Source: Burkholderia sp. Bp8992 (lineage in GTDB: Bacteria; Pseudomonadota; Gammaproteobacteria; Burkholderiales; Burkholderiaceae). Taken from it: a stretch of 64,000 nucleotides of DNA. Every line of letters starts with the position of its first letter. Position 1 is the first letter of the stretch. The notes under the pieces were generated by a model. The model was not told the DNA's origin. It was given only the letters and a program-made list of their open reading frames with translations, and did not search any database. Positions 27,086 to 35,985 of this stretch are shown here, piece after piece. The position numbers were made by a program, and so were the translations under genes. Location of the stretch: the NCBI RefSeq assembly GCF_003853705.1, contig NZ_QTQI01000028.1, positions 36,440 to 100,439 on the forward strand. Reading direction: 5' to 3'.

Positions 27086-28516
27086 TTACGCCGGGAAGAA
27101 GATCAGCGACGTCAGCAGGAACACGGGGACCAGAATCACGAGTGCCCAGCCGAGGTACGCAAAGAAGCTCGGCATCTTCACGCCGCGCGACTCCGCGATC
27201 GCCTTCACCATGAAGTTCGGCGCGTTGCCGATATAGCTGTTCGCGCCCATGAACACCGCGCCCGCGGATATCGCGGCGAGCGTCGAGGCGCCCGTCGTCA
27301 TCAGCGCCTGCGCATCGCCGCCCGCGAGGTTGAAGAACACGAGATAGGTCGGCGCGTTGTCGAGGAACGACGACAGCAGGCCCGTCGCCCAGAAGTACAT
27401 CGCGTCGATCGGCTTGCCGTCCGGCCCCGTGACGAGATGGACGATCTGCGCGAACGCACCGTCCGCCCCCGCGCGCAGGATCACGATCACCGGCGCGATC
27501 GTCACGAAGATCCCGGCAAACAGCTTTGCGACCTCCTCGATCGGCGCCCAGTTGAACGCGTTGCCCTCGCGCGCGGAGCGCGGCGTCAGCGCGAGCGACG
27601 CGAGCGTCACGCCCACGAGCGCGACGTCGCGCACGAGGTTCTGCAACGCCACGTGCGTGCCCCACACGTCGAACGTGATGCCGGGCTTCCACACGCCGCT
27701 CATCAGCACGAGCGCGATCACGGCCGCGAGCAGCACGAAGTTGATCTTGCCGTCGATCGACAGCGCCGCGGCATCGGGTGTCGGATCGAGCGCGGCCGGC
27801 CGCTCCTCGCCGCCCTTCCGGTAGAAGTACGTATCGAGCGCGAAGAACAGCGCCAGCAGCACGACGCAGATGAACAGCATCGGCAGCGCGAGATGCGTGG
27901 TGGTCCAGAAGAAGCTGACGCCGTTCAGGAAGCCGAGGAACAGCGGCGGATCGCCGAGCGGCGACAGCGAGCCGCCCGCATTCGCGACGAGGAAGATGAA
28001 GAAGATCACGACGTGCACGACATGCTTGCGGTTGTCGTTCGCGCGCAGGAGCGGCCGGATCAGCAGCATCGCGGCGCCCGTCGTGCCCATCACGCTCGCG
28101 AGCAGCGTGCCGAGCGCGAGAATCGCGGTGTTCAGCTTCGGCGAGCCGTGCAGGTTGCCGTTCACGCAGATGCCGCCCGCGACCGTATAGAGCGCGGTGA
28201 GCAGCACGATGAACGGAATGTATTCCTCGAGCAGCGCATGCACGAGCGTGCCGAACGCGGTGCCCGCGCCGAACGCGAACGCGAACGGGATCAGGAACAC
28301 GACCGCCCAGCCGGCCGCGATCTTGCCGAAGTGGTGATGCCAGAACACCGGCGCGACGAGCGGGAACAGCGCGATCGACAGCAGGATCCCGGCAAACGGG
28401 ATGCCCCAGAGTGCGGACAGCGTGGCACCGTCGAGCGTGGCGGCCGATGCGAGCGCGGGCGCCGCGCCAAGCGCGATTCCCGACGCCATGCCCGCCCAGG
28501 CGGCATGTCGTTTCAT
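27086..28516 (-). CDS. Sodium/proton antiporter, NhaD-like (ion transporter superfamily)
   Basis: A 476-residue membrane protein with a possible cleaved leader or first helix and about eleven hydrophobic segments. The motif blocks ALYTVAGGICVNGN, VMGTTGAAMLLIRP, NAGGSLSPLGDPPLFLGFL and SSFLDNAPTYLVFFNL are those of the NhaD / citrate-transporter-like group, including the DNAPT motif. The sodium-exchange role is known for NhaD, and applies here by similarity only. Pfam might also label it citrate or arsenite transporter-like. It lies upstream of the hydroxyacid dehydrogenase gene. Confidence 0.85.
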   Translation of the reverse strand: MKRHAAWAGMASGIALGAAPALASAATLDGATLSALWGIPFAGILLSIALFPLVAPVFWHHHFGKIAAGWAVVFLIPFAFAFGAGTAFGTLVHALLEEYIPFIVLLTALYTVAGGICVNGNLHGSPKLNTAILALGTLLASVMGTTGAAMLLIRPLLRANDNRKHVVHVVIFFIFLVANAGGSLSPLGDPPLFLGFLNGVSFFWTTTHLALPMLFICVVLLALFFALDTYFYRKGGEERPAALDPTPDAAALSIDGKINFVLLAAVIALVLMSGVWKPGITFDVWGTHVALQNLVRDVALVGVTLASLALTPRSAREGNAFNWAPIEEVAKLFAGIFVTIAPVIVILRAGADGAFAQIVHLVTGPDGKPIDAMYFWATGLLSSFLDNAPTYLVFFNLAGGDAQALMTTGASTLAAISAGAVFMGANSYIGNAPNFMVKAIAESRGVKMPSFFAYLGWALVILVPVFLLTSLIFFPA

Positions 28517-28559
28517 GCAGGACTTCCTTGTTCGAGTGATAGGGGGTGCAGCGGGCGCG

Positions 28560-29222
28560 TCATGCGCCGCGTACGACGATCACGTGCACGCGGTACGGGC
28601 CGTGCGCGCCCAGTACGATGGTCTGCTCGATGTCGCCCGTGCGCGACGGGCCCGACACGAAATTGACCGCGCGCGGCAATTCGCCGCGCTCCGCGCGGAT
28701 CAGCGCGAACGCGTCTTCATGCCCGGCGACGATCCGCGAAGCCGGTACGATCGCAATGTGGGTTTCCGGCAGCAGGCCGGCCGATGCATAGGTGTCGGGG
28801 CCCGACAGCAGCACCAGCGAACCCGTTTCGGCGGTCGCGCAAAAACAGCCGGTGAGGCCGACGAGATCGCCGTCGCGCGGCTTGCGGCATTCGACCGACA
28901 GGCCGGCGCCGGCCCAGTCGAGATCGGCGAGCGTGCGCCACGCGACGGCCTGCGCCGGCAGGCCATGAGCGGAAAGATAGCGGGCAGCGGCGGCGGGCGC
29001 GTCGGCCAGCGTCGCGACTTCGTCGACCGTGGTCGACAGGCGCGCCGCTTCGTCGACGAAGGCGGCGACGAGGTCGGCCGGCGCCGGCGGGCGCGGGCCC
29101 TGCGGATGCTGCGCGAGATAGTCGGCGACGCCGTCGCGCTCCGCTGCATCGGGTTCGGCCGCGCGCCCCTGCGCCGCGCGGATGCGCGCGAGGATCTGGC
29201 GACGGGCAGCGGAAGTGTCCAT
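28560..29222 (-). CDS. lutC: LutC/YkgG family lactate-utilisation protein
   Basis: A 220-residue LUD-domain protein. In Bacillus subtilis LutC works with LutA and LutB to oxidise lactate. Conserved parts are LTGCFCATAETGSLVL, ILVP-like IAIVPASRIVAGHEDAF, and the ending VSGPSRTGDIEQTIVLGAHGP, the classic family signature. LutA and LutB are not in the window. An ATG further upstream would add nine residues. It lies between the antiporter gene and pncB. Confidence 0.88.
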   Translation of the reverse strand: MDTSAARRQILARIRAAQGRAAEPDAAERDGVADYLAQHPQGPRPPAPADLVAAFVDEAARLSTTVDEVATLADAPAAAARYLSAHGLPAQAVAWRTLADLDWAGAGLSVECRKPRDGDLVGLTGCFCATAETGSLVLLSGPDTYASAGLLPETHIAIVPASRIVAGHEDAFALIRAERGELPRAVNFVSGPSRTGDIEQTIVLGAHGPYRVHVIVVRGA

Positions 29223-29310
29223 GAACGGTCCTCGTGACAGTGGCATGCAATACCGTCCGATTATACCGGCCGCCCCTGCCGCCACGCACCTTCGGCCGAA
29301 CGGCCGGCGG

Positions 29311-30510
29311 CTACTTCGACGCGTCTTCCTCGACCGGCTGCGCAATGCCGAACACCTGGCGCAGGTACGCGAGATACGCCTTGTCGTCGCACATGCTCTT
29401 GCCCGGCGAATCCGACAGCTTCGCGACCGGCTGGCCGTTGCAGCGGACCATCTTGATCACGATCTGCAGCGGCACGTAGCCGAGATCGTTGGTGAGGTTT
29501 GTGCCGACGCCGAACGCGAGCTTGCAGCGGCCGCGGAACCGTTCGTACAACTGCATGACCTTCGGGATGTCGAGTGCGTCCGAGAACACGAGCACCTTGG
29601 TGCGCGGGTCGCAGCGGTTCGCCTCGTAGTGGCGCAGCATCCGCTCGCCCCAGTCGAACGGATCGCCCGAATCGTGGCGCGCGCCGTCGAACAGCTTGCA
29701 GAAGTACATGTCGAAGTCGTTCAGGAACGCATCCATTCCGTAGACGTCCGACAGCGCGATCCCGAGGTCGCCGCGGTATTCCTTCGCCCACATCTCGAAC
29801 CCGTAGATCTGCGAATCGCGCAGCCGCGGGCCGAGCGCCTGGCACGCCTGCAGGTACTCGTGCGCCATCGTGCCGAGCGGCGTGATGTCGTGCTTCATCG
29901 CATACAGCACGTTGCTCGTGCCCGCGAACTGCGGGCCGAGCCCGTCGCGCAGCGTGAGCGCGACTTCCTCGTGCCAGACCTTCGAGAAGCGCCGGCGCGT
30001 GCCGTAGTCGGCGATCTTGCAGTCGGCGAACTCGGGCTTCGCGCCGAGCAGCTTGATCTTCTCGCGCAGCCGCTCGCGGCCCTCGCGATAGTCGGGCTCA
30101 CGCTGCGTGTTGCGGAAATAGACTTCGTTGACGATCGCGAGCACCGGGATCTCGAACAGGATCGTGTGCAGCCACGGCCCCTCGATCACGATGTCGATCT
30201 CGCCATTGCCCTTCGGCGACGGCGTGATCGAGATGTATTTCTCGTTCAGGTGGAACAGCGCGAGGAAGTCGACGAAATCGCTCTTGATGAAGCGCATCCG
30301 CCGCAGGTAGTCGAGTTCGACGTCGGAAAAGCGCAGCGCGCACAGGCCGCGCACCTCGTCGCGGATCTCGTCGATGTACGGCACGAGGTCGACGCCCGGC
30401 GTGCGGCATCGGAAACGGTATTCGACGTTTGCAGCGGGAAAGTGATGCAGGACGACCTGCATCATCGTGAACTTGTAGAGATCCGTGTCGAGCAGCGAAG
30501 TGATGATCAT
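29311..30510 (-). CDS. pncB: Nicotinate phosphoribosyltransferase
   Basis: Salvages nicotinate into the NAD pathway. The 399-residue product starts [20 protein letters not shown] from the ATG at 30510, the usual PncB start, and contains [25 protein letters not shown] and [14 protein letters not shown], which are family motifs of the active site. The longer open frame upstream lacks coding features. It is divergent from fdxA, with a 267-nt gap between them. Confidence 0.96.
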   Translation of the reverse strand: MIITSLLDTDLYKFTMMQVVLHHFPAANVEYRFRCRTPGVDLVPYIDEIRDEVRGLCALRFSDVELDYLRRMRFIKSDFVDFLALFHLNEKYISITPSPKGNGEIDIVIEGPWLHTILFEIPVLAIVNEVYFRNTQREPDYREGRERLREKIKLLGAKPEFADCKIADYGTRRRFSKVWHEEVALTLRDGLGPQFAGTSNVLYAMKHDITPLGTMAHEYLQACQALGPRLRDSQIYGFEMWAKEYRGDLGIALSDVYGMDAFLNDFDMYFCKLFDGARHDSGDPFDWGERMLRHYEANRCDPRTKVLVFSDALDIPKVMQLYERFRGRCKLAFGVGTNLTNDLGYVPLQIVIKMVRCNGQPVAKLSDSPGKSMCDDKAYLAYLRQVFGIAQPVEEDASK

Positions 30511-30777
30511 GATTACGGCACCGCCAATATCGTGACAGGGCCCCGGCGCACCGCGCGCCGCCCGGTCTGTCGGCCATGTTACCCGAATGCGGGCCCGACC
30601 ATCGTGAAACCGCCCGCCGCCCTGCGTGCGGGCATCCGCTTTGCGCACCCCATAAACTAATCACGAAACGATATAAGCCGGATAGCCGACCACGCCATGC
30701 GGGTTTTGCGCTTCAGTTACAATGCCGCTTTTGGCGCAAACGCCACCCCATATATACCGCCAAGCAGGAGCGTTTTA

Positions 30778-31101
30778 ATGACTCACGTTGTGACCGAAGG
30801 CTGCATCAAGTGCAAATACACGGACTGCGTGGATGTGTGCCCGGTGGATTGCTTCCGTGAAGGTCCCAACTTTCTCGCCATCGATCCGGACGAGTGCATC
30901 GACTGCGCCGTGTGCGTCGCCGAGTGCCCGACCAATGCGATCTATGCCGAAGAAGACGTTCCGGGCGACCAGCAGCAGTTCACCGAGCTGAATGCCGAGC
31001 TGGCAAAGAGCTGGCCGTCGATCACGAAGACCAAGCCGGCACCGGCCGACGCGGACGAGTGGAAGGACGTGCAGGAGAAGCTGCACCTGCTCGAGCGCTG
31101 A
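30778..31101 (+). CDS. fdxA: Ferredoxin FdxA (7Fe-8S type)
   Basis: A 107-residue electron carrier of the Azotobacter FdI/Pseudomonas type. It starts [22 protein letters not shown] and contains the second set [12 protein letters not shown], providing one 3Fe-4S and one 4Fe-4S cluster. The ATG at 30778 agrees with the family; a longer in-frame start upstream reads non-coding sequence. A candidate -10 (TACAAT) lies at 30718-30723 with a poor -35. It is divergent from pncB. Confidence 0.96.
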   Translation: MTHVVTEGCIKCKYTDCVDVCPVDCFREGPNFLAIDPDECIDCAVCVAECPTNAIYAEEDVPGDQQQFTELNAELAKSWPSITKTKPAPADADEWKDVQEKLHLLER

Positions 31102-31149
31102 TCGCGCAGCGGGCGCGAAAAAAATTTTGTGCATCGCGGCCCAAAAGTA

Positions 31150-31178
31150 TTGACAGGTTAGCGACCACTCCATATAAT
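31150..31178 (+). promoter_or_regulatory. Perfect consensus sigma-70 promoter for tRNA-Asn
   Basis: TTGACA (31150-31155), exactly 17 nt, TATAAT (31173-31178). Transcription should start near 31185, 20 nt before the first tRNA. Consensus in all twelve positions is rare in this GC-rich window and fits a strong stable-RNA promoter. Confidence 0.92.
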
Positions 31179-31204
31179 CTCGTTTCTCTGCTGTTGTTGT
31201 TTGT

Positions 31205-31280
31205 TCCCCGATAGCTCAGTCGGTAGAGCGCCGGACTGTTAATCCGTAGGTCCCTGGTTCGAGCCCAGGTCGGGGAGCCA
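31205..31280 (+). tRNA. tRNA-Asn (GTT)
   Basis: A 76-nt cloverleaf. The acceptor stem pairs TCCCCGA with TCGGGGA, and CCA is encoded. The anticodon stem-loop is CCGGACTGTTAATCCGT with anticodon GTT, and the T-arm is CCTGGTTCGAGCCCAGG. It is identical to the copy at 31352. Confidence 0.97.
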
Positions 31281-31292
31281 AAAACACAAAGG

Positions 31293-31317
31293 CCCGTTGA
31301 AAGTAGACGGGTTTTTT
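31293..31317 (+). terminator. Weak terminator or processing hairpin between the tRNA genes
   Basis: CCCGT pairs with ACGGG across a nine-base loop, followed by six T residues. It may partly stop transcription between the two tRNA genes, or serve as an RNase site. Confidence 0.5.
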
Positions 31318-31351
31318 GTTGGAAACAACACACGCAGATATACCGATTTAT

Positions 31352-31427
31352 TCCCCGATAGCTCAGTCGGTAGAGCGCCGGACTGTTAATCCGTAGGTCC
31401 CTGGTTCGAGCCCAGGTCGGGGAGCCA
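31352..31427 (+). tRNA. tRNA-Asn (GTT), second copy
   Basis: Identical over 76 nt to the first copy, with the same GTT anticodon and encoded CCA. I see no equally good promoter in the 71-nt spacer, so both are probably made from the 31150 promoter. A terminator follows at once. Confidence 0.97.
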
Positions 31428-31436
31428 GACAGCGAA

Positions 31437-31467
31437 AGGCCCGTCATTCGACGGGCCTTTTGTTTTT
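31437..31467 (+). terminator. Terminator after the tRNA-Asn pair
   Basis: AAAGGCCCGTC and GACGGGCCTTT form a stem with a four-base loop, followed by TTGTTTTT. It closes the tRNA transcript 10 nt after the second tRNA. Confidence 0.88.
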
Positions 31468-31554
31468 CCGGCCGCCCGCTCGCTTCTCCGCCTTTCATCG
31501 CCCGGTCACGCGCGTGCTAGAGTCTCTGTCCCGCATTCGCATCCGGTTCCGTCG

Positions 31555-32040
31555 ATGAAGCATCGCCTCCTCCGCTCCGCCCCGTTCGCCCTCCTGTTTT
31601 CCGCATTCGCCGCGGCACCGCTCGCGCACGCGGAGGAAGTCGGCAGCGTCAACACCCATTTCCGCGTCACGGGCTCCGACCGCGTGGTCGTCGAAGCGTA
31701 TGACGATCCGGTCGTGAACGGCGTGACCTGCTACGTGTCGCGCGCCCGCACCGGCGGGATCAAGGGCACGCTCGGCGTCGCCGAGGATCCGAGCGAAGCG
31801 TCGATCGCGTGCCGGCAGGTCGGCCCGATCAGCTTCAAGGAGCCGCTCAAGCAGCAGACCGACGTGTTCAGCGAGCGCATGTCGTTCATCTTCAAGACGC
31901 TGCACGTCGTGCGCGTCGTCGACACGAAGCGCAACACGATCGTCTATCTGACCTACAGCGACCGAATCGTCAGCGGCAGCCCGAAGAACGCCGTCACCGC
32001 GGTGCCGATGCCGGCCGGCACGACGATTCCGGTCAAGTAA
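31555..32040 (+). CDS. creA: CreA family periplasmic protein
   Basis: A conserved exported protein of 161 residues, function unknown. A signal peptide spans about residues 1-26 (cleavage after AHA). The mature part has the CreA pattern [43 protein letters not shown], and the end [21 protein letters not shown]. The two cysteines probably form a disulfide. Named for its place near creBCD in Escherichia coli, but no cre operon is here. Confidence 0.92.
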   Translation: MKHRLLRSAPFALLFSAFAAAPLAHAEEVGSVNTHFRVTGSDRVVVEAYDDPVVNGVTCYVSRARTGGIKGTLGVAEDPSEASIACRQVGPISFKEPLKQQTDVFSERMSFIFKTLHVVRVVDTKRNTIVYLTYSDRIVSGSPKNAVTAVPMPAGTTIPVK

Positions 32041-32102
32041 CGCGCACACCGGCCGGGCGCGCGAGCGATACACTGTCGGTTCGACCGCTCCCGCGCCCGA
32101 TC

Positions 32103-33008
32103 ATGTCCGCCACCCGCCTTCCCGACGCCGCACGCTACTGGCGCACGCCGCTGCTGCCGGACGCGGATCTGCTCACGGCCACCTATCGCGATCACGCGTT
32201 CGCGCCGCACTGGCACGACGCGTACACGATCCCCGTGATTCTCGAAGGCGCGGAACGGTTCACCTATCGCGGTGCCGGCTATGTCGCCGAAACGGGCACC
32301 GTGCCCGTGATCAATCCCGGCGAAGTGCATACAGGGTCGCGTGCCACCGACGAAGGCTGGTGCTATCGCGTCAGCTACATGCCGGTGGAATTCATCCACG
32401 CACTCGCAAGCGAGATCGCCGGCCGCCCGCAGGAGGCTCCCTGGTTTGCCCCCGGCGTGATTCGCGATCCCGATCTCGCGGCCCGGCTCACGCTGGCGCA
32501 CCGGATGATGGAGGCCGGCAGCGAGCGCGCGCTGTCGTCGCAGGCACATGCGCCCGGGCAGCCGGCGGATGATCCAGCGCCCGACGCACCACGCATCTAC
32601 GATCCGCTCGCCGCCGAAACCGCGATGCTCGACGCGCTGTCGACGTTGATCGCGCGCCACGCCGACGTGCGGCCGCAACCGGCGCCGCTCGCGACCGACG
32701 AACCACGCGTCGACGCCATGCGCGAGCGGCTCGCAGGCGACCTGCTGTCCACGGTGACGCTCGACGACGTCGCGCAGGCCGTCGGCCTGTCGCCGTTCCA
32801 CGCGGCGCGCCTGTTCACGCGCACGACCGGCATGCCGCCGCATGCATGGCGCAACCAGCTGCGGCTGCAGCGCGCGCTGGCGCCGCTACGCGCGGGCGTG
32901 CCCGTCGCCGACGTCGCGGCGGCCAGCGGCTTCGTCGACCAGAGCCACTTCACGCGACATTTCAAACGGATGTTCGGCGTACCGCCCGGACGCTGGCAGG
33001 CGAGCTGA
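32103..33008 (+). CDS. AraC family transcriptional regulator with cupin sensor domain
   Basis: A 301-residue regulator. The N-terminal half has the AraC-binding pattern (FAPHWHDAYTIPVILEGAERFTYRG..GTVPVINPGEVHTG), a cupin-like effector domain. The C-terminal half has two helix-turn-helices: TLDDVAQAVGLSPFHAARLFTRTTGMPPHAW and PVADVAAASGFVDQSHFTRHFKRMFGVPPGRW. A linker near residues 135-165 is Ala/Pro-rich. It sits just before azlC-azlD on the same strand, so it may control them in response to an amino acid; this is inferred from position. Confidence 0.9.
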   Translation: MSATRLPDAARYWRTPLLPDADLLTATYRDHAFAPHWHDAYTIPVILEGAERFTYRGAGYVAETGTVPVINPGEVHTGSRATDEGWCYRVSYMPVEFIHALASEIAGRPQEAPWFAPGVIRDPDLAARLTLAHRMMEAGSERALSSQAHAPGQPADDPAPDAPRIYDPLAAETAMLDALSTLIARHADVRPQPAPLATDEPRVDAMRERLAGDLLSTVTLDDVAQAVGLSPFHAARLFTRTTGMPPHAWRNQLRLQRALAPLRAGVPVADVAAASGFVDQSHFTRHFKRMFGVPPGRWQAS

Positions 33009-33153
33009 CGCGCGGTGCCCGGCAGCGGGCAACCGCAGCGCCATCCGCGCCGGCCGGCACCGGGGCATCGCCCCGCCCCGATTCCGCGAGCGCAAGAACA
33101 TACAAGCCGGCCCGCCGCCCGCTGGCTATCCTCCTGTTCATGGAGGAGACCCT

Positions 33154-33906
33154 TTGAACCCGACACCCGCCTCGCCGCCTCGCCGCCCGCTCAACGAATG
33201 GCTCGACGGCGCGCGCGACACGATTCCGATGATGATCGGCGCAGCACCGTTCGGCGTGATTTTCGGCACGCTCGTCGGCGGCGGCCCGCTCGCCGCATGG
33301 CACGGCGCGCTGATGTCGCTCGCCGTGTTCGCGGGCTCCGCGCAGTTCATCGCGCTCGGCCTGATCGCCGGCAGCGCGAGCTTCGTCGTCGTGCTCGCGA
33401 CCACGCTGATCGTGAACCTGCGCCACCTGCTGTACAGCGCGACGCTCGCGCCCTATGTCGCGCACCTGCCGCTGCGCTGGCGCGCGACGCTCGGCGCGTT
33501 GATGACCGACGAGGTGTTCGCGGTCGCCTATGCGCACTACCGGCACTTCGCGCCCGGCACGATCGGCCCCCACTACTTCTTCGGGTCCGGGCTCGCGATG
33601 TACCTGAACTGGCAGGTCTGGACGCTCGCGGGCATCGGCTTCGGCGCGGCGTTCCCGGGCCTGCAGTCGCTCGGCCTCGATTTCGCGATGGCGGCCACCT
33701 TCATCGCGATCGTCGTCCCGCAACTCGGCACGCTGCGCTATTTCGCGGCGGCCGCGACGGCCGGCACGCTTGCGTACTTCTGGCAGGACTGGCCGTACAA
33801 GCTCGGGTTGCTCGGCGCGGTCGCCGCCGGTGTCGCGATCGGCGTCGTGCTCACGCTGCTGCACGAACGCACGCGCACCGGCTCGCGCACGGAGGCTGCA
33901 TCATGA
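33154..33906 (+). CDS. azlC: Branched-chain amino acid exporter, large subunit AzlC
   Basis: A 250-residue membrane protein. The family features are RDTIPMMIGAAPFGVIFGTL, ALMSLAVFAGSAQFIALGLI and LRHLLYSATLAPYVA, with about seven or eight membrane helices. The start is a TTG at 33154, four nucleotides after GGAGGAGA, since no ATG precedes the coding region in frame at suitable distance. The azlD start overlaps its stop (ATGA). In Bacillus subtilis azlCD confers azaleucine resistance by export of branched-chain amino acids. Confidence 0.9.
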   Translation: MNPTPASPPRRPLNEWLDGARDTIPMMIGAAPFGVIFGTLVGGGPLAAWHGALMSLAVFAGSAQFIALGLIAGSASFVVVLATTLIVNLRHLLYSATLAPYVAHLPLRWRATLGALMTDEVFAVAYAHYRHFAPGTIGPHYFFGSGLAMYLNWQVWTLAGIGFGAAFPGLQSLGLDFAMAATFIAIVVPQLGTLRYFAAAATAGTLAYFWQDWPYKLGLLGAVAAGVAIGVVLTLLHERTRTGSRTEAAS

Positions 33907-34241
33907 GCTACGCGTTGCTGATCCTCGGCATGGCCGTCATTACGTACGCGATTCGCTCGACGCTGTTCCTGTTCGGCGAACGGCTGACCTTCCCGCCGCT
34001 CGTGCGGACCGCGCTCGGCTTCGTCCCCGTCACCGTGCTGACGGCGATCATCGTGCCGATGACCGTCTCGCCGCACGGCGGCACGGCCGAGCTCACCTGG
34101 CGCAATCCGCAACTCGTCGGCGCGCTCGCCGCCGTGCTCGTGTCGGCGGCAACCCGCCGCCCGCTCGTGACGATCGCCGCGGGGCTCGCGGTGTTCTTCT
34201 TCTGGCAAGGGGTCGTGATCCCGCACTGGCTGCCCGCCTGA
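33903..34241 (+). CDS. azlD: Branched-chain amino acid exporter, small subunit AzlD
   Basis: A 112-residue membrane protein with four hydrophobic segments (SYALLILGMAVITYAIRS, ALGFVPVTVLTAIIVP, LVGALAAVLVSAA, LVTIAAGLAVFFFWQ). Pattern and size match AzlD, the obligate partner of AzlC. The ATG overlaps the azlC stop by 4 nt, so the two subunits are coupled in translation. Confidence 0.9.
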   Translation: MSYALLILGMAVITYAIRSTLFLFGERLTFPPLVRTALGFVPVTVLTAIIVPMTVSPHGGTAELTWRNPQLVGALAAVLVSAATRRPLVTIAAGLAVFFFWQGVVIPHWLPA

Positions 34242-34401
34242 GCGGTCGCTCTACCCGCGCGCTCAAGTTTTCGCCCGGCGCGCCGATATAGGGAATGAAG
34301 ACCCGCCACCGGCCTCGGCGCGTACCGGTCAGTCGACGCTGCGCCCGCTCCGGTGCGCCGTGCCGGCCGTCGGCTTGCGCGGGCCGCCATCGAGACGATT
34401 C

Positions 34402-35187
34402 ATGGGCCAGATCACCCTTTCCCTCAAGGACGACACGCTCGAGTCCTTACGCAAGGACTACGACGCGTTCGTCCGCGTGTCGCTGAAACTCGACCCGCAG
34501 TTCGCGACGCCGTCGTTCGAGGATTTCCTGCGCGCCAAGTTGCTCGACAACATGGTGCCGCTGACCGAGCACGCGGTGCAGCGGATGCTGCAGGGCGGCC
34601 AGTACGCGTGGGCCAAGCGCACGCTCGACAAGGAATTTCCGGACGTCGTCGCGATCCTGATGCGACAGGCCGGCGAATTCGGCTTCGGCTTCGCATCGCG
34701 CTCCGAATGGACCCCCGACGAACTCGCGAAAGCGTGCCGCGACTGGGCGAAGGCGATCGTCGCCGAAGCGCAGGGCGACCCGTCGCTGATCGACCCGCTT
34801 GCATCGCAGATCAAGGGCGCCGCACAAGACATCCAGACGCTCGAGGAACTGATGCAGACGCCCGCGTGGCGGCTCGCCGAATCGTTGCGCCAGCGCATTT
34901 ACGAGGCCAAGCTCGCGTGCGAGATGAGCGTCGGCAGCACCGCGCGCGACAAGCTCGGCGAACTGCGCGGGCTGCTGCGGCTCGGGCTCGCGCATGGCTC
35001 GTTCCAGAAGCAGGAAGCGCAGCAGATCATGGAATACCTGCGGCTGCTGAAGCCGGAGATCTTCGTCGAGGAACCGTACGACGTCTTCGCGCGGCTCGCC
35101 GCATGGCTGCGCGGCGTGTTCACACCGGCCGCCGTGCGACCGGCGCCGGGACAACCGGGACAGGGGCCAGGACAGCGCCGGCCGTGA
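34402..35187 (+). CDS. Conserved hypothetical protein
   Basis: I do not recognise a family. The 261-residue product begins MGQITLSLKDDTLESLRKDYD and appears soluble and mainly helical, with charged patches (QGGQYAWAKRTLDKEFPDVVAIL, ELMQTPAWRLAESLRQRIYEAK). A Pro/Gly/Arg-rich tail ends it. No signal peptide, membrane helix or known catalytic motif is visible. The codon usage is like its neighbours. It stands alone after azlCD and is convergent with the next gene. Confidence 0.75.
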   Translation: MGQITLSLKDDTLESLRKDYDAFVRVSLKLDPQFATPSFEDFLRAKLLDNMVPLTEHAVQRMLQGGQYAWAKRTLDKEFPDVVAILMRQAGEFGFGFASRSEWTPDELAKACRDWAKAIVAEAQGDPSLIDPLASQIKGAAQDIQTLEELMQTPAWRLAESLRQRIYEAKLACEMSVGSTARDKLGELRGLLRLGLAHGSFQKQEAQQIMEYLRLLKPEIFVEEPYDVFARLAAWLRGVFTPAAVRPAPGQPGQGPGQRRP

Positions 35188-35224
35188 CCGCGCCCCGCCC
35201 GCCGAAAGCATGAACCCATGAAAA

Positions 35225-35258
35225 CGGCCCGGTTCGCGCAAAGCGAACCGGGCCGTCG
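35225..35258 (-). terminator. Terminator for the Ala-rich exported protein gene
   Basis: On the minus strand a long GC stem (ACGGCCCGGTTCGC pairs perfectly with its complement across a five-base loop) is followed by TTTTC. It lies 55 nt after the stop of the minus-strand gene at 35314, and 37 nt after the stop of the plus-strand gene. Confidence 0.8.
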
Positions 35259-35313
35259 GATGGCCTCCGGCGCGACGCCCAGGGGGCCAGCGTCACGCGG
35301 CGCCAGGCGCCGC

Positions 35314-35715
35314 TTACTGCGTGGCGCCCTGGGCCGATGCACCGCCTTCCGCGCCGACCGACGCGCCGCCTTCGGTCGCTTCGCCGGCCTTCGCCTTGGC
35401 TGCGCCGACATGGCCCTTGGCCGACTTCGCGGCATGCTTCGTGTGCTTCTTGGCCGAATGGACGGCCGACGACGCCGAATCCTTCGCACCGTCGGCTGCC
35501 GCGCCGACCGCATCCGTGGCACCGCCGACCGCGTTGCCCGACGCGTTCGCGCCGGCACCGCCCTGCACGCCTGCGCCGACACCTGCCGCCGGAGTCTGCG
35601 CCTGCACGCCGGCACCGGCCGCACCCTGCGCCGCCGTACCCGTCTGGGCAAATGCGGCCGAGGTGGCGAACGCCGTCAGCGCGGCACCGATCAGCATCGT
35701 ACGAATCTTGGACAT
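35314..35715 (-). CDS. Exported Ala/Gly/Lys-rich protein
   Basis: A 133-residue protein of unknown function. A signal peptide covers residues 1-23 (MSKIRTMLIGAALTAFATSAAFA). The mature chain is low in complexity: Gly/Ala/Gln-rich to residue 65, then a basic AK-rich part (SAKKHTKHAAKSAKGHVGAAKAKAG) like the tails of histone H1 and AlgP, then Gly/Glu/Ala. The ATG at 35715 has GGAGAA upstream. The leader peptide argues that it acts in the periplasm rather than on DNA. Confidence 0.8.
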   Translation of the reverse strand: MSKIRTMLIGAALTAFATSAAFAQTGTAAQGAAGAGVQAQTPAAGVGAGVQGGAGANASGNAVGGATDAVGAAADGAKDSASSAVHSAKKHTKHAAKSAKGHVGAAKAKAGEATEGGASVGAEGGASAQGATQ

Positions 35716-35985
35716 GGCAATTCTCCTCGAGAAGTTGTGAGCCCGGACCGCATCGATGCGGTCCGTCGCGTCCCCTGCCGCAACACGCAGCAGGTACGAC
35801 AAAAGACCCGCGGCGCGCCCGGCCGGTTCTCGAATCTCTCAGACTGTTACCCACCGTTTCATTTGCTGACGAATCGCTCACAGTCCTTAACAACTGCGTG
35901 CCGCGGCGGCCCGCGCTCGCGTGCCTGCCCGCGGTGCCGTATGATGCGGAGCGTTTCCTCCCGCGCCCTGCGCACCTTCTTCGTC

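Noticed and set aside
31293-31320. Hairpin between the tRNA genes as full terminator
   Set aside because: The stem is only five pairs and no second promoter is seen, so complete termination would leave the second tRNA silent; listed only as weak.
31022-31498. Minus-strand open frame with two copies of a [23 protein letters not shown]-like peptide
   Set aside because: It is the antisense of the two tRNA-Asn genes, a well-known source of false protein annotations.
33140-33157. Five-codon open frame MEETL ending at the azlC TTG start
   Set aside because: It contains the ribosome site of azlC itself and has none of its own; a leader peptide cannot be supported.
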